The position numbers and the translations under genes are program-made. From Actinokineospora terrae (GTDB lineage Bacteria; Actinomycetota; Actinomycetes; Mycobacteriales; Pseudonocardiaceae), in contig NZ_FOGI01000013.1 in assembly GCF_900111175.1 (NCBI RefSeq), positions 124,001 to 188,000 on the forward strand: DNA of 64,000 nt, written 5' to 3'. The notes beneath the pieces are model-generated. The model was not told the origin of the DNA. It made no database searches and was given only the letters and a program-made list of their open reading frames with translations. Below, piece by piece: positions 31,904-40,602 of this stretch (its first letter is position 1; every line of letters begins with the position of its first letter).

Positions 31904-32875
31904 TCAGGTCTCCCGGTTCACGTCGACGAGGACCTTGCCTGCCGTGGCCCTGGCGGCGATCGCGGTGTGGGCGGCGCCGACCTGGTCGAGCGGGACGATC
32001 CGGTCGATGTGGGCGCGCAGGTGGTGCCGCGCGGCGAGCCGGAACAGGTGGTCGGCGATCCGCCGCAGGAGTGTCCGGTTGTCGACCACATGTCGCATCC
32101 AGAATCCGGCGCAGCCGATGGAGCGGTCGGTGAGTTCGTCCGTGGTGACCGAGATGGTGCCCCTGCCCGGTTCGGGGGCGCGCCAGCCGTAGCTGACCAG
32201 CCTGCCGAATGGAGCGAGGCCGCGGAGCAGTTGTCGGGTCTGGTCGCCGCCGGTGGCGTCCACGACCAGGTCCACACCGCGACCATCCGTCACGGCCCTT
32301 AGTTGTTCGTCGAGGTTGGTGGGCTGGAGGACCTCGTCGGCGCCGAGTCCGGCGACCAGCGCGCGTTTAGCGGGCGTTGAGGCGATTCCGATGACTCTCG
32401 CGCCTAGAGCCACCGCGATCTGCACCGCGAGGTGCCCCACACCGCCTGCCGCGGCTGACACCGCGACTGTCTCACCCGGCTTCAGCCTTCCCGCCAGCGT
32501 CAGCGCGCCGTACGCTGTGGCGCCCTGCTCGAAGATGCCGACCGCCTGCTCGTCGCTGATGCCGTCCGGCACCTCGACCGAGTGCGCGTCGTCAGCGGCC
32601 ACGACCTGCGCGTACCCGCCGCCGTGGCGCATGAGCACCACCACCCGCCGTCCGTCCCGCCGCCTCGTGCCCACGACGTCGACCCCGAGTACAGCAGGCA
32701 GTTCCGGCGGGGGACTGTCCCCGGCCCGCCGTTCGAGGTCGTCGAAGTTGATGCCCGCGAAGGACACGTCGACCAGGCTCTCGCCGTCCTCGGCCGCGGG
32801 AACCGGGACCCGGTCGACCTCGATCACCTCGGGGCCGCCGACCCGCCGCATCACCGCGGCGCGCATGAGGGGCAT
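31904..32875 (-). CDS. MDR-family NADPH:quinone-type oxidoreductase
   Basis: A zinc-free medium-chain dehydrogenase/reductase, about 323 residues from ATG 32875. A slightly later ATG at 32866 is also possible, and the open frame extends to 32941. The N-terminal catalytic domain starts MRAAVMRRVGGPEVIEV. The Rossmann part has VAVSAAAGGVGHLAVQIAVA (residues ~131-150) with the AxxGGVG nucleotide motif. No cysteine/histidine zinc ligands are seen. It is the first gene of the six-gene operon. In assembly-line clusters these reductases often act in trans as enoyl reductases, which fits since the synthase lacks an ER domain. Confidence 0.8.
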   Translation of the reverse strand: MPLMRAAVMRRVGGPEVIEVDRVPVPAAEDGESLVDVSFAGINFDDLERRAGDSPPPELPAVLGVDVVGTRRRDGRRVVVLMRHGGGYAQVVAADDAHSVEVPDGISDEQAVGIFEQGATAYGALTLAGRLKPGETVAVSAAAGGVGHLAVQIAVALGARVIGIASTPAKRALVAGLGADEVLQPTNLDEQLRAVTDGRGVDLVVDATGGDQTRQLLRGLAPFGRLVSYGWRAPEPGRGTISVTTDELTDRSIGCAGFWMRHVVDNRTLLRRIADHLFRLAARHHLRAHIDRIVPLDQVGAAHTAIAARATAGKVLVDVNRET

Positions 32876-33147
32876 GGTCCACTCCGTGGGGTCGGGCGGC
32901 TCGACTCCGCGCTCACGCACCGCGCTGTCTCCCCTATCCAACGGCGATTCGCGCGACGAGATAAGACGCCGATCGGCTCCACTTTGTCAGCCGCTCGGAT
33001 CAACACCGGAGGAGTTGCCGGTTCGCCGTAGTCCGATCGGGTGCCGCAGGTTGCTTTGGGGTCCTGTCCTTTTCGGGTGAGGCGCGAGGTCGGTCCCGGG
33101 CCGCACGCTGGCAGTGGTCGTCGACCGCACCGAGCGAAGGAGACTGC

Positions 33148-34965
33148 GTGAACCAGTACCCGTTGATCGCCGAGCACGGGATGGTGGGCGACCTGCAGAC
33201 CGCGGCGCTCGTCTCCGCCGAGGGCAGCGTCGACTGGTGGTGCGCGCCCCGGTTCGACTCACCTAGCATGTTCGCCTCGCTCTTGGACAGCGAACAGGGT
33301 GGGTTCTGCCGCATATCGCCGGACCTGTCGGAGGAGACGGTCGTGCGGCAGTTCTACCTGTCGGACACCGCGGTCGTGGTCACGCGCTTCATGGCACCGA
33401 GTGGGGTCGGTGAGTTGGTCGACTTCATGGCACCCATCACCGAGCGCGTGCCAACTGACCGTCACAGGCTCGTTCGGGCTGTGCGCGTCGTCAGGGGTAC
33501 CTTGCCGTTCACCCTCACCTGTCGTCCTCGGTTCGACTACGGCCGCGCCTCGCACACCCTGTCTCTTACCGGTGGCCGGTCCGCGGTGTTCCACGGGCCG
33601 GGGACGGATCTGCACCTACAGGTCAGTGCGCCCATCGACCCACTGGCTGACGGTGACGACGTCCAGGCGCGGTTTACCCTGTCTGAGGGGCAGAGCGCTG
33701 TCGTGGCGTTGACGAGCGTCAACAGTGGAGGCTCGGCGCCTGTGCCGCCGTCGCCGCAGAGCGCGGCGGAGGAGTTGGAGGGGTGCCGCGCGTTCTGGTT
33801 GTCCTGGCTGCGTTCCTCGACCTACCGTGGGCGTTGGCAGCAGATGGTCCACCGTTCTGCCATCACGCTCAAGCTCTTGACGTACCACCCGACAGGCGCT
33901 CCGATCGCTGCGGCGACTCTTGGTCTGCCGGAGCAGGTGGGTGGGGAACGCAACTGGGACTACCGGTACACGTGGATCCGTGACGCGTCGTTGTCCGTGC
34001 GGGCTCTTATCGACTTGGGGTTTACGGAAGAGGCGCATGCGTACCGGCGTTGGCTGCGTGACCGTGTCGACGAAGGCACGGCTACCGGCGAACCGTTGCA
34101 GATCATGTACCGGGTGGACGGTAATCCGAACTTGCAGGAGGAAGTCCTCTCGCATCTAGAGGGCTACCGGGGGTCTTCGCCTGTGCGGGTGGGGAACGCG
34201 GCCGCCGGTCAGATGCAGCTGGACATCTATGGGGAGGCGGCGGACGCGCTGGCCCAAGTGGGCGACATGGCCGGGATCGAGGGCTGGCGTTCGTTCTCGG
34301 GCATGCTGGACTGGCTCGCGGCCAACTGGGACCAGCCGGACGAGGGCATCTGGGAAACCCGCGGCGGCCAACAGGAGTTCACCTACAGCCGCCTGATGAC
34401 CTGGGTCGCGTTCGACCGGGGCATCCGCGCCGCCACCGCCCACTCCCGCCCCGCCGACCTCCCCCGCTGGACCGCCACCCGCGACGCCGTCTTCGACCAG
34501 ATCACCACCCGAGGCTGGAGCCCCGAACGCCGAGCCTACGTCCAACACTACGCAACCGACGTCCTCGACGCCTCACTGCTCCTCATGCCCCGCATGGGTT
34601 TCCTGTCCCCACAGGACCCGTCCTGGCTGTCCACTCTGGACGCCATGACCGAGGACCTGGTGAGCGACAGCCTCGTCTACCGCTACGACCCCGCAGCCTC
34701 TCCCGATGGCCTGGCAGGGTCCGAGGGCACCTTCAACCTCTGCAGCTTCCTCTACATAGAAGCCCTAGCCCGCTCCGGCCGCCTAAACCAAGCCCACTAC
34801 GCCTTCGACAAACTCCTGACCTACTCCAACCACGTCGGCCTCTACGCCGAGGAGATCGGGCCCACGGGGGAGCAGTTGGGCAACTTCCCCCAAGCCTTCA
34901 CCCACCTATCCCTCATCGCCGCGGCCCTAGCCCTCGACACCCACCCAAACCACCCCACCCCCTAA
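33148..34965 (+). CDS. Glycoside hydrolase family 15 (trehalase/glucoamylase-like)
   Basis: A 605-residue cytoplasmic GH15 enzyme. The N-terminal beta-sandwich starts with YPLIAEHGMVGDLQTAALVS and SVDWWCAPRFDSPSMFASLL. The (alpha/alpha)6 barrel contains GERNWDYRYTWIRDASLSVR near residues 267-286. The two catalytic acids are the Glu in DEGIWETRGG (about 398) and the Glu in LYAEEIGPTGEQLGNFPQAF (about 570). Actinobacterial members of this subgroup are often trehalases. There is no signal peptide. It is divergent from the PKS-NRPS operon with a 0.2-kb gap and seems to be ordinary metabolism rather than cluster chemistry. Confidence 0.9.
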   Translation: MNQYPLIAEHGMVGDLQTAALVSAEGSVDWWCAPRFDSPSMFASLLDSEQGGFCRISPDLSEETVVRQFYLSDTAVVVTRFMAPSGVGELVDFMAPITERVPTDRHRLVRAVRVVRGTLPFTLTCRPRFDYGRASHTLSLTGGRSAVFHGPGTDLHLQVSAPIDPLADGDDVQARFTLSEGQSAVVALTSVNSGGSAPVPPSPQSAAEELEGCRAFWLSWLRSSTYRGRWQQMVHRSAITLKLLTYHPTGAPIAAATLGLPEQVGGERNWDYRYTWIRDASLSVRALIDLGFTEEAHAYRRWLRDRVDEGTATGEPLQIMYRVDGNPNLQEEVLSHLEGYRGSSPVRVGNAAAGQMQLDIYGEAADALAQVGDMAGIEGWRSFSGMLDWLAANWDQPDEGIWETRGGQQEFTYSRLMTWVAFDRGIRAATAHSRPADLPRWTATRDAVFDQITTRGWSPERRAYVQHYATDVLDASLLLMPRMGFLSPQDPSWLSTLDAMTEDLVSDSLVYRYDPAASPDGLAGSEGTFNLCSFLYIEALARSGRLNQAHYAFDKLLTYSNHVGLYAEEIGPTGEQLGNFPQAFTHLSLIAAALALDTHPNHPTP

Positions 34966-34967
34966 AC

Positions 34968-35006
34968 GGCAGGCCCCGGCGGCCGACCCCTCCGCCGGGG
35001 CCTGCC
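34968..35006 (+). terminator. Strong hairpin after the GH15 gene
   Basis: The perfect 15-bp arms 34968-34982 and 34992-35006 lie three bases past the stop, followed by TTACTTCTTC. Confidence 0.85.
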
Positions 35007-35110
35007 TTACTTCTTCGTCCTCCCATCCAGACGCGTCCGCCGTGTAACACGTGCCCCTGCCGTGTCGATCTGGTAGAGCGAAGATCGCTGTGATCATTCG
35101 AAGATGGGGC

Positions 35111-36022
35111 GTGGCGAGCGTGCGTGATGTGGACAGGCCGTCTGGAGCCATCCGCTCGAGGTTCGCTGCGTCCGCCACGATCTTGACGATCACTGCTGAC
35201 GTCATCGCGGTTGTTGCCGTGATCTCGCAGGCTTTCGACGTCAAGGGTTGGCCAGTCATCGGGATCACGTTCGGGTTCGTCGGGGTGGTCATCGGGGCCG
35301 GCTATCTGCTGGCCACTTCCTTGGTCGGTTGGTCCAACTGGCCTCGCCTCACCGTAGCGATGGCGACAATGGCAGGGGTGGTGCTGGTTGTCATCGGCGT
35401 TGTCGGAGCGAGTGGTGTGACGACCACTCAGGCCGGGCCGGGACCTTCCGCGTCCGCTGCCCCCTCCGCTGCTACCAGCACGGCGACGAGCACCACATCG
35501 CATCCCTCGACGACGACCGCCGTCAGTCCGACCACTTCGGTGGTGTCGAGGACGACAGTCACAAGCACTGCCACCCCGAACACGCGGGAAGCGGTGTATG
35601 TGAAGGAACTGGTGTCCGAGCAGGAGCAGGAACTCTCACACCACGGTTGGGTGCTGGTGGACATCTCCGGGACGCCGATCGAAGGCGAGGCCGCCTACGT
35701 GTCCCCGTGTCAGACGGACTCCATAAAGAAGATCCACTTTGTGGTTCCGGAGGGGTACCGGTACTTCGTATCGCAGGTGGGCGCGTCCAAGTCGTCGCCA
35801 CCGGGTACGAAGATCCGGTTCGAGGTCTACCTCGACGGCGGGATCCGGCCGGTGGGGTCGGTCGACGCGTCGCTGACGCAGCCGCAGAGTCTGCGGGTGG
35901 CGCTGGATCCCGCGAAGATCGTCGAGGTCGAGCTCAGGGCGACCTTGGTCAACCCGCCCCCGGACTACTGCAGGGGCGGGTCCGCCCGTGCCATGTGGGG
36001 CGAGGCACGCGTGGAGGCCTGA
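35111..36022 (+). CDS. Membrane protein with Ser/Thr-rich linker and extracellular domain
   Basis: About 303 residues from GTG 35111. The open frame reaches 35051, but the start is uncertain because no strong ribosome-binding site is visible. Three hydrophobic segments lie in the first 105 residues. A ~50-residue linker rich in Ser, Thr, Ala and Pro follows (TTTQAGPGPSASAAPSAATS and onward), then a C-terminal ~130-residue domain. That domain (IKKIHFVVPEGYRYFVSQVG, KIRFEVYLDG) looks like an NPCBM-type carbohydrate-binding beta-sandwich. The likely topology is a membrane-anchored surface protein. No close family is recognised. Confidence 0.65.
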   Translation: MASVRDVDRPSGAIRSRFAASATILTITADVIAVVAVISQAFDVKGWPVIGITFGFVGVVIGAGYLLATSLVGWSNWPRLTVAMATMAGVVLVVIGVVGASGVTTTQAGPGPSASAAPSAATSTATSTTSHPSTTTAVSPTTSVVSRTTVTSTATPNTREAVYVKELVSEQEQELSHHGWVLVDISGTPIEGEAAYVSPCQTDSIKKIHFVVPEGYRYFVSQVGASKSSPPGTKIRFEVYLDGGIRPVGSVDASLTQPQSLRVALDPAKIVEVELRATLVNPPPDYCRGGSARAMWGEARVEA

Positions 36023-36087
36023 ACCCGAGCGGCATTTCGGTTCTCAGGGCCCTGCCGATCACACTGAGCCTGCTGCTGCGATGAGAC

Positions 36088-37620
36088 TCAGCCCACCGGG
36101 TGGCCTCTGGGGATGACGAGGTGGCCGTTGCTGTCGATGCTGGGGTATGGGGAGCGGTCGACGGGGTAGTCGTAGAAGTCGTCGCCGCGGGTGGTGGGGA
36201 ATTCGAGGATCTCGTCCAGGGCTGTGTCGTGGCCGTGGTCGGGGTGGTGGTGGGTGCGCCAGTCGGTGAGGGTGTTGGGGTGTTCGCCTACCGGGACTGT
36301 GGGTTGGGGGAGGCCGATGAGCGGGCCGGTGCCGCCCGGGTGGGCTTCCTCCGGTCGGGTGAGCAGTGTGCTGTGGGCGCCGTCGTTGGTGGTTTGGTAG
36401 GCCTCCCAGGACGGGAAGCGGGTGACCTTGCCGTTGACCTCGGCCGGGCCGTGGCCGCCGCGTGGGTCGATGACCACGTCGCCGCGTACCGAGATGTTGG
36501 CGTCCTGCGCGATCTGGGGCGACAGCGGATTGGCCGCGTCCACCCGTAGTCGCACCCGGCCCGCGGGGTCCTGCTCAACGCCCACCGACGGATTGCCCAC
36601 CTCGACGTCACCGTTACTCGCGTGCGAGGCGTTCTGCCGCACTACGACGACGCCGGACTCGTAGTCCACGAAGAACGACACGCGGCTCTGGTCCGGACGA
36701 GCGGACCGGTCGAACCCGCGGTTGTCGCCCTTGTCGAACAGCGTGCCGTCGAGCTTCGGGTTGAGCACCTCGTCGCCGCCGATGAACGCCGAACCGTGCA
36801 CCACGCCGGCGCCGGGGACCGGGGTGATCCGGATGACGACCACGCGCGCGTTCGGGTCGCGGTTGGTCGCGTCGCCGCCCTGCAGGTCGAGGGCCTCGGC
36901 CATGAGCTTGTCGTTGGCGGACACCGGGTCGCGGCCGTAGACCGAGCGGAACAATGCGTCACGGCGGAGGTCTGCGTCGCCGGGCTGGTCGACCGGTCCC
37001 GCGTCCGGCCGCACGATGCCCGGCATGGTCCGGATGGTCTCGGCCTCCGCGCGCAGCACCCGCTCGTACGCCCGGATGTCCGCCTCCAGGATGGAGTTGA
37101 GGCCGAGCGCCTCGTCCAGGATCGGCCTGGTCAGGTCCAGCACGATCTCCTTGGCCTTCGCCTTGAGGTCGACCCCGGTGGCCTTCTTGAGGGCCCAGTT
37201 GGCGATGCCCGCGCCGGACAGGACCGAGATGGCGTCGTCGGCGATCGACAGCGCCCGGTCCAGGGCGGCGCCCAGCCGGTTCGCCGTGTCGACTAGCTCC
37301 CTGGCCTGCCCCTGCACCTTGACCAGCGCGATGCAGACCGCGCGGAACGACACCGCCGACGCCGCGAACTGGGCCGCCTGCTCGTACCGCTTACCGCTCG
37401 CGGTCTTGAGCCTGGCCACGGCAGCGTCAGCGGCCGCGCCGGTCCATACGGCGGCTAGCGCGTCGGCGAGTTCGGCCAGTTCGCGGCCAGTGGCGCTGGT
37501 GGTGGCCTGCGCGGCCTCACACAGCCGGGCGCGCGCGTCGAGATCGGCCGGTTTGCCGCTGAGGACCCGGTCGGCGAGGTCGCGGATGTCGTCGATGCCG
37601 AAGTACTTGAAGACGTTCAT
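36088..37620 (-). CDS. Large helical protein coupled to a WXG100 gene, putative type VII substrate
   Basis: A 510-residue protein. The N-terminal ~200 residues are helical and alanine-rich with an LAAVWTGAAADAAVARL segment (about 55-71), which is WXG100/PPE-like. The C-terminal half (about 270-510) is beta-rich and polar (VSFFVDYESGVVVVRQNASH, GRVRLRVDAANPLSPQIAQD). It ends in a His/Asp-rich tail. This N-helical plus C-terminal effector layout is typical of ESX-secreted polymorphic proteins. I cannot identify a toxin active site. The gene is coupled by ATGA to the upstream WXG100-like gene. No ESX apparatus gene is in the window. Confidence 0.6.
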   Translation of the reverse strand: MNVFKYFGIDDIRDLADRVLSGKPADLDARARLCEAAQATTSATGRELAELADALAAVWTGAAADAAVARLKTASGKRYEQAAQFAASAVSFRAVCIALVKVQGQARELVDTANRLGAALDRALSIADDAISVLSGAGIANWALKKATGVDLKAKAKEIVLDLTRPILDEALGLNSILEADIRAYERVLRAEAETIRTMPGIVRPDAGPVDQPGDADLRRDALFRSVYGRDPVSANDKLMAEALDLQGGDATNRDPNARVVVIRITPVPGAGVVHGSAFIGGDEVLNPKLDGTLFDKGDNRGFDRSARPDQSRVSFFVDYESGVVVVRQNASHASNGDVEVGNPSVGVEQDPAGRVRLRVDAANPLSPQIAQDANISVRGDVVIDPRGGHGPAEVNGKVTRFPSWEAYQTTNDGAHSTLLTRPEEAHPGGTGPLIGLPQPTVPVGEHPNTLTDWRTHHHPDHGHDTALDEILEFPTTRGDDFYDYPVDRSPYPSIDSNGHLVIPRGHPVG

Positions 37621-37937
37621 CCCAGGCCGCCGATGATCCGTCCGAGCGCCTGCGCGGTGGCCGCGTCGTCCCCGCTGTAGGCAGCCGCGGTCTCACGCAG
37701 CCTCGTGGCGAACCCGGCCACCTCGGCCTCCGACGCCGCCAGGTCCTCGAACCGCGTCTGCGTCCAGTCGAAGTGCGCCTGCTGGTACACCGCCGTGGCC
37801 TGCACGTCACCGACCTGCGGCGGCGCGGCGCACGCGCCCTGAAGCCGGACGGCGAGCTCCTCGGTCCGCTTGGCGAGGTCGTCCAGTGCTTTCGCGCCCT
37901 CGGTGAGCTTCCCGAGGTTCGCGGCGAATCCAGTCAC
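37617..37937 (-). CDS. WXG100-family-like small helical protein
   Basis: A 106-residue helical-hairpin protein with heptad-type helices (LTEGAKALDDLAKRTEELAV, then a second helix around residues 65-90). Its size and layout match WXG100-type secretion targets, although the central WxG is replaced by a less typical turn. It overlaps the start of the 510-residue gene by four bases. By family analogy the two would form a heterodimer or chaperone-substrate pair for a type VII secretion system encoded elsewhere. Confidence 0.65.
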   Translation of the reverse strand: MTGFAANLGKLTEGAKALDDLAKRTEELAVRLQGACAAPPQVGDVQATAVYQQAHFDWTQTRFEDLAASEAEVAGFATRLRETAAAYSGDDAATAQALGRIIGGLG

Positions 37938-38061
37938 GCTGGGGCCTCTCCAGTGCTGACGGGGACGGGCGGCAGCATCCTCGCGTGGTTCGTACCGCGT
38001 ACGCCCGAGATCGGGCGCGGTTCACCCGATCGGTGCTCGTAGGCTGCCCCCGGGAGGCGAG

Positions 38062-38733
38062 ATGACTGGAACCACGGCCGCCGAGGTGCTGGCCGACCTG
38101 GCCGCGCTGGAAGACCCGAGGGCACGCGCGATAAACGAACGCCACGGCGACGACCACGGCGTCAACCTCACCAAGCTGCGCGCCCTGGCCAAGCAACTCA
38201 AGACCCAACACGCCCTCGCGCGCGAACTATGGGCAACAGACAACACCGCCGCCCGCCTGCTGGCGACCCTCGTCTGCCGCCCCAAGGAGTTCCCACTCGC
38301 CGAACTGGACGCGATGCTCCGCCAGTCCCGCACCCCCAAGACCCACGACTGGCTGGTGAACTACGTCGTCAAGAAGTCCACGCACAGCGAGCACCTACGC
38401 CTGACCTGGCTCGCCGACCCTGATCCCCTAGTCGCAAGCGCAGGCTGGTCCCTCACCGTCGACCGCGTAGCCAAGACCCCTGAGGGCCTCGACCTGCCAG
38501 CCCTGCTCGACACCATCGAAGCCGAGATGAAGCCCGCCCCAGCCCGCCTCCAGTGGGCTATGAACCACTGCCTGGCCCAGATCGGCATCACCCACCCCGA
38601 GCACCGCCCCCGAGCCCTGTCCGTCGGCGAACGCCTGGAAGTCCTCAAGGACTACCCGACCCCACCCGACTGCACCTCCCCTTACGCCCCCACCTGGATC
38701 ACCGAGGTGGTCCGCCGCCAGAACGCCGGGTAG
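38062..38733 (+). CDS. AlkD-like DNA alkylation repair (HEAT-repeat) protein
   Basis: A 223-residue all-helical protein of the ALK/HEAT-like DNA glycosylase superfamily. It begins with an AEVLADLAALEDPRARAINE helix and the HGVNLTKLRALAKQLKT segment. It continues with repeat helices such as THDWLVNYVVKKSTHSEHLR and GWSLTVDRVAKT. AlkD members excise bulky cationic alkylated bases, and many relatives are resistance proteins of DNA-alkylating antibiotics. This shorter version could equally be a non-catalytic relative. It has no cluster partner here. Confidence 0.7.
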   Translation: MTGTTAAEVLADLAALEDPRARAINERHGDDHGVNLTKLRALAKQLKTQHALARELWATDNTAARLLATLVCRPKEFPLAELDAMLRQSRTPKTHDWLVNYVVKKSTHSEHLRLTWLADPDPLVASAGWSLTVDRVAKTPEGLDLPALLDTIEAEMKPAPARLQWAMNHCLAQIGITHPEHRPRALSVGERLEVLKDYPTPPDCTSPYAPTWITEVVRRQNAG

Positions 38734-39159
38734 GTTCCACCGGTCGCGGATAAGGGCAAGCGCGGCGTCACCATTGCCGTAGTCCGCTCCTCCGGTGCGT
38801 GGACGATCGGGTTCCAGGTATTCGGCAATTGACGCCTCGAATGGCCTAGTTGGGGTGCTCGGCAGGTTCTCTTGTATTTCGCTTCCGGTCGTTCGGAAGT
38901 GAAAGCCGCGCTGACGGTCTGGTTGTCGGGATGGGATTGTGGATGTGGACCGGGTTTGCTGGGCAGGAGAGTGATGAGCGGCGGATTGCCTTGCCATGAG
39001 CGGTTTCGGGGGCGCAGGGTTGGGGCGTTGAGCGTGTTGGTGTGATGTGGTGCCCGTGAGGACGAGGCGCCGGTGGTGGCCTTGGGTTCTCGGTCATCCC
39101 GCCAGGCCACTGGTCCGTGGCACCGGTCAGGACACCTTCGTGGAAAAGATGAGTGGATT
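38734..39159. other. Intergenic region upstream of the PGRS-like gene
   Basis: There is no recognisable gene. The base composition is less GC-rich from about 38850 to 39050 than in the surrounding genes, as expected for a regulated promoter region. I cannot pick a specific -10/-35 pair. Confidence 0.45.
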
Positions 39160-40464
39160 ATGAAGTCGACAGCGCGCACCAGAACCGGTCGGGCACTGCT
39201 CGCCATGGGGACCGCGGCGGGGTTTGTGGTTTTCCTGCCCAGCCAGGCGTGGGCACTTCCGCCCGGGTGCTCTCAGAGTGGTGCCAATTTCACCTGCACC
39301 GCGGGCGTACCGGCAGGTCAGGTGTTGACCGGCACCACGGGGAACAACGTCATCACCATCACCGGCGGCGCGGTCAACGGCGCCGTGAACGGCCTCGCCG
39401 GTAATGACACGATCAGGGTCACCGGCGTCGTCGGTTCCATCGGAGCGAACGGTCCACCGGGTGCCGCGGGCACGGCCGGGACTCCCGCGGGCAGCGCAGG
39501 CGGCAACGGCGGGGCAGGCGGCGTCGGAGGGGCAGGCGTGGGGGCCACCGGAGCCGTAGACGGTGGAGCAGGCACGGACAGCATCACCGTCACCGGTGGT
39601 GCAGGCGGAAGCGGCGGCGCCGGTGGTGTCGGTGGGAACGGGCTCTCCAGCGGCGCCGGTGGTGCGGGCGGCAACGGTGGAGTCGGCGGGATCGGCGGTG
39701 CCGGGAACGCCGGAGCCGTCACCGGTGGCACGGGTGGTGACACCGTCGTCCTCGCCGCGGGCAAGGGTGGCAACGGCGCACCCGGCGGCCTCGGCGGCAC
39801 CAGCGGTTCGTTGGCGGGCAGCGCCGGTGCCGGTGGCATCGGTGGTGCTGGCGCGGCAGGCGGCGTCGGCAACTCCGGCACCTACACCGACGACGTCAGC
39901 GATCCCGGTCTCGACGACGTCACCGCGACCGGCGGCGCCGGTGGTCTCGGCGCGACGGGCGGACTCGGCGGGTGCGGGCACGGCGGTGGCGCCGGAGGTG
40001 CTGGGGGTGCTGGTGGGATCGGGAACTCCGGGACCACCAGCGGCGGTGCCGGTGCGGACACCCTCAAGGCCAACGGCGGACCCGGTGGCAACGGCGGTGG
40101 CGGCGGCAAGGGAGGCAACGGTTCCGCGGACGTCCAACCCGGTGGCGCCGGCGGGGTCGGTGGCGCGGGTGGTGCGGGCGGGATCGGGAACTCCGGCGCC
40201 CTGACCGGCGGAACCGGCGTCGACACCGTCACCGCGACAGGCGGCCTCGGCGGCACGGGCGCGGGCGGCGGTACCGGTGGCACCGGATGCGGTGGCCCAG
40301 GTGGTCCCGGCGGGGTCGGTGGCGCGGGTGGTGCGGGCGGGATCGGGAACTCCGGAACCACCAACGACGCGCTCGACACGATCACCACCCCGGTAGGCGC
40401 CGGTGGACTGGCAGGCGGCAACGGCGTGGTGGGTATCAACAACGGCGGCGTCTGCGCCTGCTGA
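39160..40464 (+). CDS. Secreted PGRS-like glycine-rich repeat protein
   Basis: A 434-residue exported protein. A signal peptide (about residues 1-28, ending SQAWA) is followed by a short Cys-containing segment and then about 380 residues dominated by GGxGG / GGAGGxGG repeats. These alternate with short strands such as GTDSITVTGG, GADTLKANGG and GVDTVTATGG. This looks like a mix of mycobacterial PGRS repeats and RTX-like DxITVTGG units, with no PE domain. The C-terminus ends NNGGVCAC. Whole blocks are duplicated at DNA level (compare 40145-40196 with 40307-40357). It is likely a cell-surface or matrix protein. The ATG at 39160 is chosen to include the signal peptide. Confidence 0.75.
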   Translation: MKSTARTRTGRALLAMGTAAGFVVFLPSQAWALPPGCSQSGANFTCTAGVPAGQVLTGTTGNNVITITGGAVNGAVNGLAGNDTIRVTGVVGSIGANGPPGAAGTAGTPAGSAGGNGGAGGVGGAGVGATGAVDGGAGTDSITVTGGAGGSGGAGGVGGNGLSSGAGGAGGNGGVGGIGGAGNAGAVTGGTGGDTVVLAAGKGGNGAPGGLGGTSGSLAGSAGAGGIGGAGAAGGVGNSGTYTDDVSDPGLDDVTATGGAGGLGATGGLGGCGHGGGAGGAGGAGGIGNSGTTSGGAGADTLKANGGPGGNGGGGGKGGNGSADVQPGGAGGVGGAGGAGGIGNSGALTGGTGVDTVTATGGLGGTGAGGGTGGTGCGGPGGPGGVGGAGGAGGIGNSGTTNDALDTITTPVGAGGLAGGNGVVGINNGGVCAC

Positions 40465-40473
40465 CCAGCACGC

Positions 40474-40508
40474 GCCTGCCCGGCTGCGCCACCAGCGGCC
40501 GGGCAGGC
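40474..40508 (+). terminator. Hairpin after the PGRS-like gene
   Basis: The perfect 11-bp arms 40474-40484 and 40498-40508 lie ten bases after the stop and are followed by ATTGTTG. Confidence 0.75.
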
Positions 40509-40602
40509 ATTGTTGCCCTCCTCTGGTGATGTGGCGGTCATCCCCCTGTCGGTCGGCCATCACGCGGCGAGTACGCGTCGACCAAGAGACGACCGGGGGC
40601 CG

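Noticed and set aside
38062..38733. AlkD-like protein considered as self-resistance gene of a DNA-alkylating product
   Set aside because: It is not in an operon with either cluster, and neither cluster shows chemistry expected to make a DNA alkylator.
39160..40464. Glycine-repeat DNA considered as a possible CRISPR or satellite array
   Set aside because: Repeats are irregular, in frame and codon-periodic without unique spacers, so they are protein-coding.
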